A stretch of DNA of 64,000 nucleotides from Candidatus Aminicenantes bacterium UBA2190 (GCA_002335385.1 DCVK01000016.1:22167-86166); one strand, 5' to 3'; shown: positions 35,301-43,722, counted from the first letter of the stretch. Translations and numbers: made by a program. Notes: a model not told the origin generated them from the letters alone.

Positions 35301-37803
35301 TGGTCACGGCATCGGTGGAGAAATCACCGCTTTCCTCGAAGACGCGCACGGTGAACAGGGCGTCCATCATCCCCGGCGCCGCCTTTTCCATTTCCAGGGC
35401 GATGGGGAAGCGGGCGTCGCCGTTGGCGTCCAGGCGCCCCTCGGCCAGTGCCTGCTCGGAAGCGCCGACCTCACGGGCCGGATCGTCGAACACGTAGTCG
35501 GCCCAGCGGGGAAAGCGGGTGGGGCGCGGCGCCAGGCGCACCTGGGCATCGAACTTCAGGTCGGCCGCCACCGCTCCGTGCAGCCACTGGCTGCGCAGGA
35601 CGGCGGTTGCCGGCCGGCCCTTGACCAGCTTTTCCGCGCCCGGCTGGAAATCAATCTTCAGGCGGTTGGGGGCCACCGTCTCGATCTTCAGGTTCTGCTC
35701 GAAAACCAGGCCGCCGACCAGCACCCGCGCCTTCCAGTTGCCGGTGGGAGCCGATTCGCCGGTGCGCAGGCGGAAGGAGTGGAAGGCGTCGAGGGAACGC
35801 GCCGGCAGGGCGGTCTGGATCAGCTGTCCCTTGGGATTGTAGAGCTCGAGAAGCAGCGGGTGGCCGGCCGGCAACTTGCGCTCGCGGTCGAAAAGGACAA
35901 ACGTCAGGTAGAGGTCGTCCCCGGGGCGCCAGACGCCGCGCTCGCCGTACAGGACCCCCTTGATCCCTTTCTGCACTTTCTCGCCGCCCACGTCGAAATG
36001 GCTGGTCGCCAGCGCCCCCTCGCCGCTCAGGCGCAGGTAGCCCCGATCCTTGCCGTGCTGGGCCTCGATGAAGAACGGCTGGCTCTGCAGGCTCAGGGTC
36101 AAAAAGCCCGAGCCGTCGCTGCTGCCCTCGCCGAGCAGCTGGTTCTGGAAATTGAAGGCGCGCACGCGCACGGCGGCGAGCGGCTCGGCGCTGCGGATAT
36201 CGGTCGTGACCACGTGCAGGTCGAAGTTGTCGCCGCGCTTGGCCACCAGGCCGATGTTCGAGGCCAGGAAGTTGCGCGCCTGGATCGCGTTCTCGTTGAA
36301 GCGCGGGTTGTAATAGGCGTCCTTGCAGGGGTCGCTGCGCTCGGCCCAGCCGTCGCTTCCATCCTGGTAATAATAGGAATATGAATAGTCCCAGTTGGAA
36401 AAGTCGCGCCAGGAGGCGTCGTCTTGGTTCTGCAGCTCGGGCTCCGGCACCGGCTTGCCCTGGTTGGCGCAGGGGAAAACGGCGTTGCCGCGGTGGAAGG
36501 AGAGGATGATGCGGAACAGGCTGCCCGGGTTCTCACCCAGGAGCCGGGTCACGTCCAGGCTGTAGCGCCGCCAGACCGATGCCTCCTCGGGCTTGTCGGA
36601 AAGGGGCACGGTCTTGCGCCACAGGAAGCGGCCGACCTGCGAGAGGTTCTCCTTGCCATCCAGGTTGTTCTGCTGGAAGAACTGCGCCATGTTGTTGGCA
36701 TAGACCTGGAACGCGGTCACCTGGACCGCGCGCAGGCTCACCGCCTCGAAGGGAACGGTCAGCCGGTCCTTGTCGGGGAGGATGATACCCTGGCCGACGA
36801 AGCGCACCTGCGGCGCCAGGCGCTGGAAAGTCACCGTGCGCGTTATTCGCTTTTCCAGCCTGCGGTCGTTGAAGTTGCGCACGCCGGGATGGATGGTCAC
36901 ATCGACGGCGGCGTCGAAGCTTTTGGCGGAATAGGCGCGGATCACGTTGTTGTCGACCTCGAACGTGGGCTCGTGGCCCGGCACGGTGACCAGGCCGCGC
37001 AGGTTCTGGTTTTTCTTCAGGGGATCGGAAAAGCGCAGCAGGATGCTGGTGGCCGGTTCGAGGACGGCCTCGGCCTCCAGCAGGTCGAACTGGCCCAGCG
37101 AGGGAACGTCGATCCGCCGCGAGCCTTTCTGCTCGGCGCCGAGCGCCGATCCGTCCCAGTCGATATCGACATGGCTGGGGGTTTCCTGGCGCCGGATGGC
37201 GCGGATGACGAAGGAGTGGCTGCGCCCCTGGTTCTCGTGCGCCCAGTCAACGGCCAGCGCCTTGCCCTCCTGCCGCGCCGCAAGGACCTTCTGGACGACA
37301 GCGCCTTCCTGCACGTCGCGGGTGGTCAGCAGGCCGCGCAGCAGGAACTGGTTGGGCGAGACCTCATCCAGCGGCGCCAGCCCCTGCAGGTCGATGGCGA
37401 TCGACTCGCGGATGACGGAGAAGGCGAATTCGAAGCGCGCGTACTCGCGCGGCAGGCTCATGAACTTCTTCAGGTTCAGGACGGCGCGGTAGGCCGCTCC
37501 AGGCTGCAGCTGCCGGTCGGGAGTGAAGACCAGCTCGCGGGGCGAGCTCCATTGCGCCTTGCCGGCGATGGCGGGGATGAATTCCAGGTAGTCCTGAAGC
37601 TCGGAGGCGCCCTGACCTTCCGTGCCGACGTTGTTGACGAACAGCACGCGGATCGGCGCCCGGCGCGAGATGTCGCCCGAGGTAAAGGCGCTGATGTAGC
37701 GGTACCACTCCTGCGCCTGCGGCGGCTTGGCCTTCTTGCAGGAGAACTGGAAAGACGAAAGCAGCAGCAGCACCCATACCAGGACCGGTCCTGTTTTTTT
37801 CAT
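32281..37803 (-). CDS. Bacterial alpha-2-macroglobulin (YfhM-like)
   Basis: 1840 residues from the ATG at 37803 (AAGGAGG upstream). A lipoprotein-like signal (LLLLSSFQFSC) precedes several MG beta domains, the A2M central region and a thioester domain with IRYPHGCLEQTLS at about residue 1390, so the reactive Cys-Gln thioester is intact, followed by alpha-alpha repeats (YFLLEAQRAGYRVPAAM). Known: these periplasmic proteins trap attacking proteases through a bait region and thioester, protecting the cell when the wall is breached and repaired by PbpC. The bait region is not conserved and I cannot place it exactly. Confidence 0.94.
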   Translation of the reverse strand: MKKTGPVLVWVLLLLSSFQFSCKKAKPPQAQEWYRYISAFTSGDISRRAPIRVLFVNNVGTEGQGASELQDYLEFIPAIAGKAQWSSPRELVFTPDRQLQPGAAYRAVLNLKKFMSLPREYARFEFAFSVIRESIAIDLQGLAPLDEVSPNQFLLRGLLTTRDVQEGAVVQKVLAARQEGKALAVDWAHENQGRSHSFVIRAIRRQETPSHVDIDWDGSALGAEQKGSRRIDVPSLGQFDLLEAEAVLEPATSILLRFSDPLKKNQNLRGLVTVPGHEPTFEVDNNVIRAYSAKSFDAAVDVTIHPGVRNFNDRRLEKRITRTVTFQRLAPQVRFVGQGIILPDKDRLTVPFEAVSLRAVQVTAFQVYANNMAQFFQQNNLDGKENLSQVGRFLWRKTVPLSDKPEEASVWRRYSLDVTRLLGENPGSLFRIILSFHRGNAVFPCANQGKPVPEPELQNQDDASWRDFSNWDYSYSYYYQDGSDGWAERSDPCKDAYYNPRFNENAIQARNFLASNIGLVAKRGDNFDLHVVTTDIRSAEPLAAVRVRAFNFQNQLLGEGSSDGSGFLTLSLQSQPFFIEAQHGKDRGYLRLSGEGALATSHFDVGGEKVQKGIKGVLYGERGVWRPGDDLYLTFVLFDRERKLPAGHPLLLELYNPKGQLIQTALPARSLDAFHSFRLRTGESAPTGNWKARVLVGGLVFEQNLKIETVAPNRLKIDFQPGAEKLVKGRPATAVLRSQWLHGAVAADLKFDAQVRLAPRPTRFPRWADYVFDDPAREVGASEQALAEGRLDANGDARFPIALEMEKAAPGMMDALFTVRVFEESGDFSTDAVTIPFYPYQNFVGIRLPKGDETRGMLLTDQDHVLQIVTVDAEGNPVSRDKLEVSLYKVEWKWWWDKSGDSLAQYVANTSHVPVLKGEVATRDGVGAWKFQVKYPQWGRYLVRVVDPQGGHAAGRAVYIDWPGWAGRAREEKGSGATRLNFSADKPNYQVGEKATIFLPDAPQGRALVSLENNSRVLKQMWVSTQSGENRFEIDLDESMTPNIHVHVTLLQPHSGKKSDTPIRLYGVIPVLVDDPRTKLVPLLKVADELKPMADFKVKIEEKSGRPMTYTLAVVDEGLLGLTRYAAPDLRKRFYNREALGVRTWDLFDDVAEAYGADLSRLLALGGDEEGGDGGGEKKQRRFPPVVLFAGPFALEAGKTAEHTFTMPQYVGAVRIMAVAGRDNAFGVAERSVPVRQDLMILPTLPRVVRPGETFDLPVSVFVSRADIRKVQVQIDAGDRFLVDGPKIRTVEFSKPGDEMVFFPVTVSAGIGQGSVRIQATSGARKAESRTAIPILAANPRILETLHAEVAPGETRQIAIRAFGISGTNDVTLEYSMLPPFNLQKRLQFLIRYPHGCLEQTLSTAFPQLYLKNLIKLDDGQRKKVEANVTGAIEKMRTFQAPGGGFAYWPGEYEAHHWTSSYAGYFLLEAQRAGYRVPAAMLEGWKKHQRALANSWTAGPEHGRIVQAFRLYTLALAGSPDLGAMNRLRETAGLDGPAAVLLAGAFQAGGQREAADDLLGKCSWQVAKYRDDNRTFGSDLRDKAVMVRTLVHMGQEGRAKKFLDEIISAMSSDTWYSTQETAYALMAIATYYGGSPAKPFRFQAGWQGEPLKEVEAAVPFFQQEFSPFTAAERTMKISNPGAGRLYVTATIAGIPPAGGETAHESNLRLEVVFRDADENAIDPARLAQGRDVKVEIHVTNLSRQTLNNLALTHIVPAGCQIANPRLFSDEPGSGYFDYQDVRDDRILTYFSLKAGAKKTFTAMLNASYGGRFYQPGISVEAMYDAAFHANTTGQWMEIRR

Positions 37804-37899
37804 GCGCCCCCTCCTTGAGAATCTTGGCAAAAGGCAAATATAGCACAACAGGGGAATAAAATCATGGGCCCGGCCGGCGCCGGGAAGAGCGGGCTGCGT

Positions 37900-38205
37900 C
37901 TAGAAACAGTCCTTGCCGTTGACGGTGACCTGCTTGGCGATCACGTTGCCCGCGTCGTCGCGGACCAGGGTGACGCTGCCGACATACTGCGCGTTGTCGC
38001 AGATGGCCTTGAACTCGAAGTAGATCAGCTTGCCGTTCCCGTCCAGCTTGGGATTCGACAGGCTATAGGCCACGCAGTTGGGCATCACGAGCTCGTCGCC
38101 GTCGAAATAGACCTTGTCGCAAGGGTCGGTGGAAAAAGCCTTGCAGCCCGCCGCGGACAGCAGCGCCACCAGGATGACCGTCAGCAAGCCCAGCCGGATC
38201 TTCAT
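37900..38205 (-). CDS. Small lipoprotein
   Basis: 101 residues from the ATG at 38205 (GGAGGCGAC upstream). The signal peptide ends in a lipobox LLSAAGC (Cys21). The mature part has four more cysteines (CDKVYFDG, MPNCVAYSL, EFKAICDN, NGKDCF) that may form two disulfides, and is beta-rich (YFEFKAICDNAQYVGSVTLV). Family not recognised. It has its own strong promoter at 38227-38255. It may accompany the alpha-2-macroglobulin gene 96 bases downstream, but no functional link can be shown. Confidence 0.75.
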   Translation of the reverse strand: MKIRLGLLTVILVALLSAAGCKAFSTDPCDKVYFDGDELVMPNCVAYSLSNPKLDGNGKLIYFEFKAICDNAQYVGSVTLVRDDAGNVIAKQVTVNGKDCF

Positions 38206-38226
38206 GTCGCCTCCAGGAAAGAACAC

Positions 38227-38255
38227 ATCATAAGCATTTCGCCACGGTTTGTCAA
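38227..38255 (-). promoter_or_regulatory. Promoter of the small lipoprotein gene
   Basis: Minus strand TTGACA (38255-38250), 17 bases, TATGAT (38232-38227). Leader about 15-20 bases with GGAGGC. Confidence 0.75.
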
Positions 38256-38262
38256 CGGCGGC

Positions 38263-39528
38263 TCAGGGCGCCGTCGTTGCCGTTCCGCCCGGCTTGGCAT
38301 TCCAGAGTTCCAGCAGATAGGGCTTGCGGATCTCGAAGATGCGCGCCTGCTCCTCGACCACGGCCTCGGCCTCGGCATTGGTGCGGTCGCCGACGCGGCG
38401 GATGAAGGAGGCCACGCGGGCGAAATAGAGCGGCGAGAGAACCTCGATGATCTGCTTCTTGGCCGCCGGCCGCTGGTGGTAAGCGGCGGCGAACTCGAAG
38501 AGGATGCGCGCCCAGAGGTCGGTACCGATCTGGAAGACGCCGCGGCCGGCATCAACGCAGGCCTCGAGCTCGGCGTACGTCTCGGGCTTCAGCGTCGATT
38601 CCCAGGCGCCGCGCAGCGTTTGCCAGGAGAAGTAAAAATGCTCCACCAGGCGCTGGAAATCGATGGGGAACGCCTCCGGCTCCTCATCGCCGGGAACGCC
38701 CCAGGCAGCGACGGCCTCGCTCCTGCCGGCGCGGGTCCAGTAGCCATCGGTCTCTTCCATGAGCGCGAAGAGGGTGCCGACCACCTGGCGGAACATCGGT
38801 TCCAGGCTCGCGGCAGGGTCCTTGGCGTCATGAACCTTGACCCCCAGGTGGGTCTGGCACATCGGCACTTCGCGGATCAGGGCGTTGACCGTCAGCCAGA
38901 TATCGATGCCGAAGCGCGCCACGTCGGTATCCCAGATGGGCAGCGCCTCGAGCTCCCCGACCAGGCGCCCGGAAAAAGCGAACTCGCCGCCGATCGGCTG
39001 GCGCACGCGCTTGCCGTACAAACAGCGCAGCATGTTGTAGGTGACGTTGTTGGTGATGGTGCCGTCGAACTTGTAGCGGCGGTAGAGCGGGGCGACGAAC
39101 TCATAGCCGTCCTTGACCACCGGGCCCAGGAGACGCTCGACCCACAGCGGCGTCACCGAACGCAGGTCGGAGTCAAGCAGGGCCACCGCTTTGGCTTCCA
39201 GTTCGCCGGCGGCGGCAAAGATCATGCGCACCGCCGAGCCCTTGCCCGGCAGGCCGCGATAGATGCCGACCACGCCGGGGACCCCCTGCGCCTTCATCTC
39301 GGCCAGGGCCAGTTCGCGGGTGTCGTCCAGAGTGGAGCCGCCGTCGGCGATGATGATCGCGCTCTTGCTGCCGGGGAAATGCTCGCGCAATCCTCTGGCG
39401 GCCGCGGCCACGACGTGGGCGACGGTGGCGGCGTTGTTGAAGCAGGGTATGCCGACCAGCAGGTCGGCCTTGCCGATGCGGCCGATCAGTTCCCGGGTGA
39501 TGGAGCGCAGTGGCTTCACGTCGTTCAT
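38263..39528 (-). CDS. GT-A glycosyltransferase, glucosylglycerate-synthase-like
   Basis: 421 residues. DLLVGIPCFNNAATVAHVV is the nucleotide-sugar-binding opening of a GT2-type fold, and ALLDSDLRSVTPLWVERLL holds the DSD metal motif. TYNMLRCLYGKRVRQPIGGE and WDTDVARFGIDIWLTVNALI line the acceptor side. The helical C terminus (about 270-421) resembles mannosyl/glucosylglycerate synthases. Known: those enzymes make compatible solutes from NDP-sugar and phospho- or free glycerate. Specific substrate assignment is tentative. No signal peptide; cytosolic. A promoter lies at 39561-39590. Confidence 0.7.
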   Translation of the reverse strand: MNDVKPLRSITRELIGRIGKADLLVGIPCFNNAATVAHVVAAAARGLREHFPGSKSAIIIADGGSTLDDTRELALAEMKAQGVPGVVGIYRGLPGKGSAVRMIFAAAGELEAKAVALLDSDLRSVTPLWVERLLGPVVKDGYEFVAPLYRRYKFDGTITNNVTYNMLRCLYGKRVRQPIGGEFAFSGRLVGELEALPIWDTDVARFGIDIWLTVNALIREVPMCQTHLGVKVHDAKDPAASLEPMFRQVVGTLFALMEETDGYWTRAGRSEAVAAWGVPGDEEPEAFPIDFQRLVEHFYFSWQTLRGAWESTLKPETYAELEACVDAGRGVFQIGTDLWARILFEFAAAYHQRPAAKKQIIEVLSPLYFARVASFIRRVGDRTNAEAEAVVEEQARIFEIRKPYLLELWNAKPGGTATTAP

Positions 39529-39560
39529 CGCCGGACCTCCTGGCAGGGGATCATGAAACG

Positions 39561-39590
39561 ATCATATCACGACGAAGCGCTGATTGCCAA
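39561..39590 (-). promoter_or_regulatory. Promoter of the glycosyltransferase gene
   Basis: Minus strand TTGGCA (39590-39585), 18 bases, TATGAT (39566-39561), and an AGGAGG ribosome site before the ATG at 39528. Confidence 0.6.
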
Positions 39591-39635
39591 GCGCCGGTCG
39601 CGGCCGGAGAAAAAATCCTGCGCGGGCCTTGACAC

Positions 39636-39664
39636 TTGATTTTCTTCGGGAATTTGGTTATAGT
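39636..39664 (+). promoter_or_regulatory. Promoter of the HU gene
   Basis: TTGATT (39636-39641), 17 bases, TATAGT (39659-39664). A TTGACA just upstream (39629-39634) is at the wrong distance (24 bases). The leader is about 60 bases, ending in AAGGAG. Confidence 0.65.
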
Positions 39665-39729
39665 TCCAGCAATGATCGTGGGCCAGGCATGCCGGCCACG
39701 ACAAAATTCAATTAAAAGGAGATGAACGA

Positions 39730-40011
39730 ATGCCGAAAGCAATGACCAAGAGCCAGATCGTGGCCGGAGTCGCGGAGAAGGTCGGGATCAACAAGAAGCA
39801 GGCCGGGGAAGCCATCGAAACGCTGGCGACCATGGCCTACAAGAACGCCAAGAACGGCTTCACCGTTCCCGGCCTGGGCAAGCTTGTGCTGGTCAACCGC
39901 AAGGCGCGCATGGGCCGCAACCCGGCCACCGGCGCCGCCATCAAGATCCCGGCCAAGCGCGTCGTGAAATTCCGCGTCGCCAAGGCCTGCAAGGACGCCA
40001 TCCTCGGCTAA
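39730..40011 (+). CDS. HU-family DNA-binding protein
   Basis: 93 residues, the standard HU size: MTKSQIVAGVAEKVGINKKQ helices, then the beta-arm region GFTVPGLGKLVLVNRKARMG, RNPATGAAIKIPAKRVVKFR, and the closing helix. Known: a nucleoid protein that bends DNA without sequence specificity. A strong promoter, an AAGGAG site and an efficient terminator (40046-40077) make it a single-gene, high-level unit. Binding proline in RNPATG, which intercalates into DNA, is present. Confidence 0.94.
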   Translation: MPKAMTKSQIVAGVAEKVGINKKQAGEAIETLATMAYKNAKNGFTVPGLGKLVLVNRKARMGRNPATGAAIKIPAKRVVKFRVAKACKDAILG

Positions 40012-40045
40012 GCCCGGATCGTTTCCCGATCGACTCGGCAACCAG

Positions 40046-40077
40046 GGCCGCGGCCGGATGGCTGCGGCCTTTTTTTT
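40046..40077 (+). terminator. Intrinsic terminator of the HU gene
   Basis: GGCCGCGGCC (40046-40055), loop GGAT, GGCTGCGGCC (40060-40069) with one G-T pair, then eight T. Very strong stem. Confidence 0.9.
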
Positions 40078-40147
40078 CTGCCGTTTCATGTCCGCTTGTT
40101 GCTTGGTCTCCGGTCTTAACCCGCTCAGTTAGGAGTACGCGATCCCC

Positions 40148-41497
40148 ATGGGCTTGAACGTCGTTCTTCTCGGCCTCGGCCAGGTCGGCTCGCACCTGGC
40201 CAAAATACTGTCGCGCGAAAACCATGACATCGTCGCCATCGACAGCGATCCCGCCCGCTCCCGCGAGGCCGACGAGACGCTGGACATCAAGGCCCTTCAC
40301 GGTCAGGGCAGCGATCCCCGCCTGCTCGAAGAGGCCGGCATCGAGCGGGCTGACATGCTGATCGCCGTCACCGGCAACGATGAAGTGAACGTCGTGGCCT
40401 GCAGCATGGCCGCGCGCTACGGCGTGAAGCAGAAGATCGCCCGCATCCGCAACCCCGAATTCTTCGACCATCCGCCGCGCTTTGCATTCACCGACTGGGG
40501 CGTGGACCTGGCCATTCATCCCGAGCTGGAAACGGCCCGGGAAATCGTGCTCCTGATCAAGCGCAGCGCAGCCACCGATGTTCTGGAATTCGCCGACAAT
40601 CGCGTGCAACTCATCGGCATGCGTATCGACGCCACCTGCCCTCTCCTGCACAAGACCCTGGTGGAGGTCAACCAGAAGTTCCCCGAAAAGGTGTTCCGCG
40701 TGGTGGCCATCCTGCGCGGGCTCGAGACCATCATCCCCGGCGGCAACGACATCCTGCTCAACCGCGACCAGTTGTTCATCGTCGCCGCCAGCGCCGACAT
40801 CCCCGCCATCATCGCCCTGATGGGCAAGTCCGAGGAGAAGCTGCAGCAGATCATGATCCTCGGCGGCGGCCGGGTCGGCCGGGCCACCGCCCGGCTCCTG
40901 GACCAGGAAAAGGACCTGGCCATCAAGCTTATCGATCCGGATGCCGACCGGGCGCTGACCTTGGCCGATGAAATGAAGAACACGCTGGTCATTCACGGCG
41001 ACGGCCGCGATTTCAACCTTTTGTCCACCGAGGGCATCCTGGAGACCGACGCCCTCATCAGCGTCACCGAAGACGAGGAGACCAACATCCTGACCAGCCT
41101 GCTGGCCAAGCACTTCGGCGTGACCAAGACCATCGCCCTGGTCAACCGCCGCGAATACATGTCGCTGATGGCGCCCATCGGCGTCAACGCCGCCGTCAAC
41201 ACGAACCTGGTCACGTCGAACGCCATCCTGCGCCTCATCCGCCGCAAGGACGTCGTTTCCCTGGCCACCCTCCCGGGACTGGACGCCCAGGCCGTCGAGT
41301 ACGTCGCCCACGCCGACTCGCGCATCACCCGCAAGCCGCTGACCAAGGTCGATTTCCCCCGCGGCGTCATCGTCGGCGCCATCACCCGCGGCGACCAGGT
41401 CATCATTCCCGTCGGCGACACGCGCATTAAGGCCGACGACCACGTGATCGTCTTCTCCCTGCCCCAGGCGCTCCCCGATGTCGACAAGCTCTTTTAG
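40148..41497 (+). CDS. trkA: Trk potassium uptake regulator TrkA
   Basis: 449 residues with two RCK modules. Each starts with a Rossmann dinucleotide loop: VVLLGLGQVGSHLAKIL (about 4-20) and IMILGGGRVGRATARLL (about 236-252), and each ends in a TrkA-C domain (VQLIGMRIDATCPLLHKTLV; ITRKPLTKVDFPRGVIVGAI). Known: the cytosolic ring that gates TrkH in response to NAD(H)/ATP. It is followed after 14 bases by trkH. GTACGCGATCCCC precedes the start, so the ribosome site is weak (TTAGGAG 12-17 bases upstream). Confidence 0.96.
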   Translation: MGLNVVLLGLGQVGSHLAKILSRENHDIVAIDSDPARSREADETLDIKALHGQGSDPRLLEEAGIERADMLIAVTGNDEVNVVACSMAARYGVKQKIARIRNPEFFDHPPRFAFTDWGVDLAIHPELETAREIVLLIKRSAATDVLEFADNRVQLIGMRIDATCPLLHKTLVEVNQKFPEKVFRVVAILRGLETIIPGGNDILLNRDQLFIVAASADIPAIIALMGKSEEKLQQIMILGGGRVGRATARLLDQEKDLAIKLIDPDADRALTLADEMKNTLVIHGDGRDFNLLSTEGILETDALISVTEDEETNILTSLLAKHFGVTKTIALVNRREYMSLMAPIGVNAAVNTNLVTSNAILRLIRRKDVVSLATLPGLDAQAVEYVAHADSRITRKPLTKVDFPRGVIVGAITRGDQVIIPVGDTRIKADDHVIVFSLPQALPDVDKLF

Positions 41498-41510
41498 CAG
41501 GTGAGCCTGC
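41497..41510 (+). promoter_or_regulatory. Small hairpin masking the trkH ribosome site
   Basis: GCAGG (41497-41501), loop TGAG, CCTGC (41506-41510). It begins in the trkA stop codon and contains the AGGTGA ribosome site for the trkH GTG at 41512. A ribosome finishing trkA would melt it, which suggests translational coupling. Confidence 0.5.
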
Positions 41511-41511
41511 C

Positions 41512-42951
41512 GTGAACAGTGGAATCGTCGGCCGCGTCTTGGGTTTCATCCTGCTGTTCGTCGGCATGTTCATGGCCCTTCCGGCGCTGTTCGCCTGGTA
41601 TTACCGGGGCGGCGACCTGGCGTCCATCCTCATCTCATCGGCACTGACCATGGCCCTCGGCGGTTCGCTGATCCTGATTTTCCGCGCCCGGGGTGAGCTC
41701 ATGCTGCGCGACAGCTTCGCGGTCGTGACGTTGGGCTGGCTGATCATATCGGCTCTCGGCGCCCTGCCGTTCTTTATCTCGGGCTATATTCCCTCCTTCA
41801 CCGACGCCTTTTTCGAGAGCATATCGGGTTTCACGACCACCGGCGCCTCCATCCTGGCTCGCGTCGAGGATCTGCCGCGCGGCCTGCTGTTCTGGCGCAG
41901 CTTGACCCACTGGCTCGGCGGCATGGGCATCATCGTCCTCTCCCTGGCCATCCTGCCCATGACCGGCATCGGCGGCACCCAGTTGTACAAGGCCGAGATT
42001 CCCGGACCCACTCCGGACAAGATCACGCCGCGCATCCGCCAGACGGCCAAAACGCTTTGGAAAGTGTACCTGCTGCTCACGCTCCTGGAAACCCTGCTGC
42101 TGATCATCGGCGGCCTTGACCTCCACGAGGCTCTCTGTCAATCCTTCGGGACCATGGCCACCGGCGGCTTCTCGACCCGGACCGCTTCCATCGCCGGATT
42201 CAGCAGCATCTTCGTCGAGGCGGTCGTGCTCATCTTCATGTTCCTGGCGGGGATGAATTTCACCCTCCATTACCATTTTCTGAAGGGGAAAAAGACGGCC
42301 TTCTGGCATAGCGAGGAATTCCGCTTCTACCTGGGGATCATCGCCGTCTTCACCCTGCTCCTGACAGCCGACAATCTCCTGGCCGGGACCCTGCGGGCGG
42401 GAGGAGCGGTGCGCCATTCCATTTTCCAGGTCGTCTCCATCACCACCACCACGGGATTCGCAACTTCTGATTTCGGCATCTGGCCAGCCACGGCGCGGTT
42501 CGTCCTGCTGTTCCTGATGTTCGTCGGCGGCTGCGCCGGCTCGACCGGGGGCAGCATCAAGGTCATCCGCGTCCTGATCATCCTCAAACAGGGGTTGGCC
42601 GAGCTGAGGAAGCTGCTCCACCCGCGAGCCGTCATCCCGGTCCGGGTGGACGAGCGCACGGTTCATCCGGACGTGGTGGTCAACATCCTCGGCTTTCTGT
42701 TCCTCTATATCGGGCTGCTGTTCCTGTCCACCCTGGCCATGACCCTGATGGGGCTCGACATCCTTACCGCGTTTTCATCGGTTGCAGCCTCGATCGGGAA
42801 CATCGGACCGGGCCTGGGCGCCGTGGGGCCGGCGGCCAACTACCAGCACATCCCGCTGGCGGGCAAGTGGCTGCTCTCCTTCTGCATGCTGGCCGGCCGC
42901 CTCGAGATCTACACCGTGTTCGTGCTCTTCACCCGCGATTTCTGGGAATAG
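41512..42951 (+). CDS. trkH: Trk potassium uptake channel TrkH
   Basis: 479 residues from GTG 41512. It has ten or more membrane helices arranged as four M1-P-M2 repeats. Selectivity-filter segments are visible as SGFTTTGASIL, MATGGFSTR, TTTTGFATSDF and ASIGNIGPGLG; the invariant Gly residues are kept. Known: an inner-membrane potassium channel/transporter working with TrkA. The gene pair is complete here. Downstream an inverted repeat (42952-42960 with 42976-42984) lies between trkH and the convergent gene, without a T run. Confidence 0.95.
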   Translation: MNSGIVGRVLGFILLFVGMFMALPALFAWYYRGGDLASILISSALTMALGGSLILIFRARGELMLRDSFAVVTLGWLIISALGALPFFISGYIPSFTDAFFESISGFTTTGASILARVEDLPRGLLFWRSLTHWLGGMGIIVLSLAILPMTGIGGTQLYKAEIPGPTPDKITPRIRQTAKTLWKVYLLLTLLETLLLIIGGLDLHEALCQSFGTMATGGFSTRTASIAGFSSIFVEAVVLIFMFLAGMNFTLHYHFLKGKKTAFWHSEEFRFYLGIIAVFTLLLTADNLLAGTLRAGGAVRHSIFQVVSITTTTGFATSDFGIWPATARFVLLFLMFVGGCAGSTGGSIKVIRVLIILKQGLAELRKLLHPRAVIPVRVDERTVHPDVVVNILGFLFLYIGLLFLSTLAMTLMGLDILTAFSSVAASIGNIGPGLGAVGPAANYQHIPLAGKWLLSFCMLAGRLEIYTVFVLFTRDFWE

Positions 42952-43013
42952 GGCGGGAACAGGACTTTCCCCAGCGTTCCCGCCTCCTGGCCAAAGCCCT
43001 CAACAAGGCCGGC

Positions 43014-43511
43014 TCATTTCGCTTTCATTTTCAGGTTGATGAAAAGAGAATGCTCGCCCTGCCGCCATTTCACGATGATCCGCGCGTCCTGGGTCTCGGC
43101 GCTGTATTCATCGTGGGGGGCGGTGGACTGGGGCGGGAAATCCCTGAGGTCCCGCACCAGCCATTCGCTCGTCGACCGCTTCAAGGCCTCAAGCTTCTCC
43201 AGGTAGGGCTGGCCGGCATCCCGCATCAGGGTATAGTCCAGTTCGCAGCCGACCAGGGTGCCGGCATGGAAAGTAAGATCGAAGGCGGCCGTGCCCTCGG
43301 CGACGGTCGCCATCCAGCGGCATGAGCGCTCAGCGCAGCTCGCCGGGCCGTAATCCACGATCGCTTTCTTCACGGCGTCCATCTCCATGAACCACTGCAG
43401 GCCGAAGGGAAGGTAGAGCGCTTCCGAAGTGGCGGCAGGCCAGGGAAGCGGCCTGGCATTGACCTGGATCACGCAAGCCGTCAGGATCATCATGATGACG
43501 CATTTTTTCAT
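43014..43511 (-). CDS. Small secreted protein of unknown function
   Basis: 165 residues from the ATG at 43511 (GGAGGGAAG upstream). The signal peptide is MKKCVIMMILTACVIQVNA. The mature domain contains three cysteines (YGPASCAERSCRWMATV, VGCELDY) and beta-rich ends (ARIIVKWRQGEHSLFINLKM). Family not recognised. It has its own strong promoter and faces away from the next secreted-protein gene, so the two share a 210-base divergent control region. Confidence 0.7.
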   Translation of the reverse strand: MKKCVIMMILTACVIQVNARPLPWPAATSEALYLPFGLQWFMEMDAVKKAIVDYGPASCAERSCRWMATVAEGTAAFDLTFHAGTLVGCELDYTLMRDAGQPYLEKLEALKRSTSEWLVRDLRDFPPQSTAPHDEYSAETQDARIIVKWRQGEHSLFINLKMKAK

Positions 43512-43555
43512 CTTCCCTCCTTGGGCTCGAAAGAAATCGATCCGCCCCGGCCGTG

Positions 43556-43584
43556 ATTTTATTGCCGCGCCGGAAAAAAGTCAA
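43556..43584 (-). promoter_or_regulatory. Promoter of the 165-residue secreted protein
   Basis: Minus strand TTGACT (43584-43579), 17 bases, TAAAAT (43561-43556). Confidence 0.7.
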
Positions 43585-43653
43585 ACCCGCAAAGACAAGC
43601 TTTGCCCGGGAGGACAACGGCGCAAAGCAAACGGATCGTTGACCATGGCCGGC

Positions 43654-43682
43654 TTGACTTTGCAGTCGGCCACAAATAAACT
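43654..43682 (+). promoter_or_regulatory. Promoter of the 323-residue secreted protein
   Basis: TTGACT (43654-43659), 17 bases, TAAACT (43677-43682). Leader about 33 bases with AAGGAGGGG. Confidence 0.6.
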
Positions 43683-43722
43683 TACCATACCGTTTGCGAA
43701 TACGGCGCCTCAAGGAGGGGAA

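Noticed and set aside
32170..36384. A 1404-codon open frame antisense to the alpha-2-macroglobulin gene
   Set aside because: Shadow of the real coding strand; composition dominated by G, A, V, R, no motif, and the sense frame is complete and well conserved.
42952..42984. Inverted repeat after trkH as a terminator
   Set aside because: A nine-pair stem with a 15-base loop is present, but no T run follows on either strand, so an intrinsic terminator is not supported.
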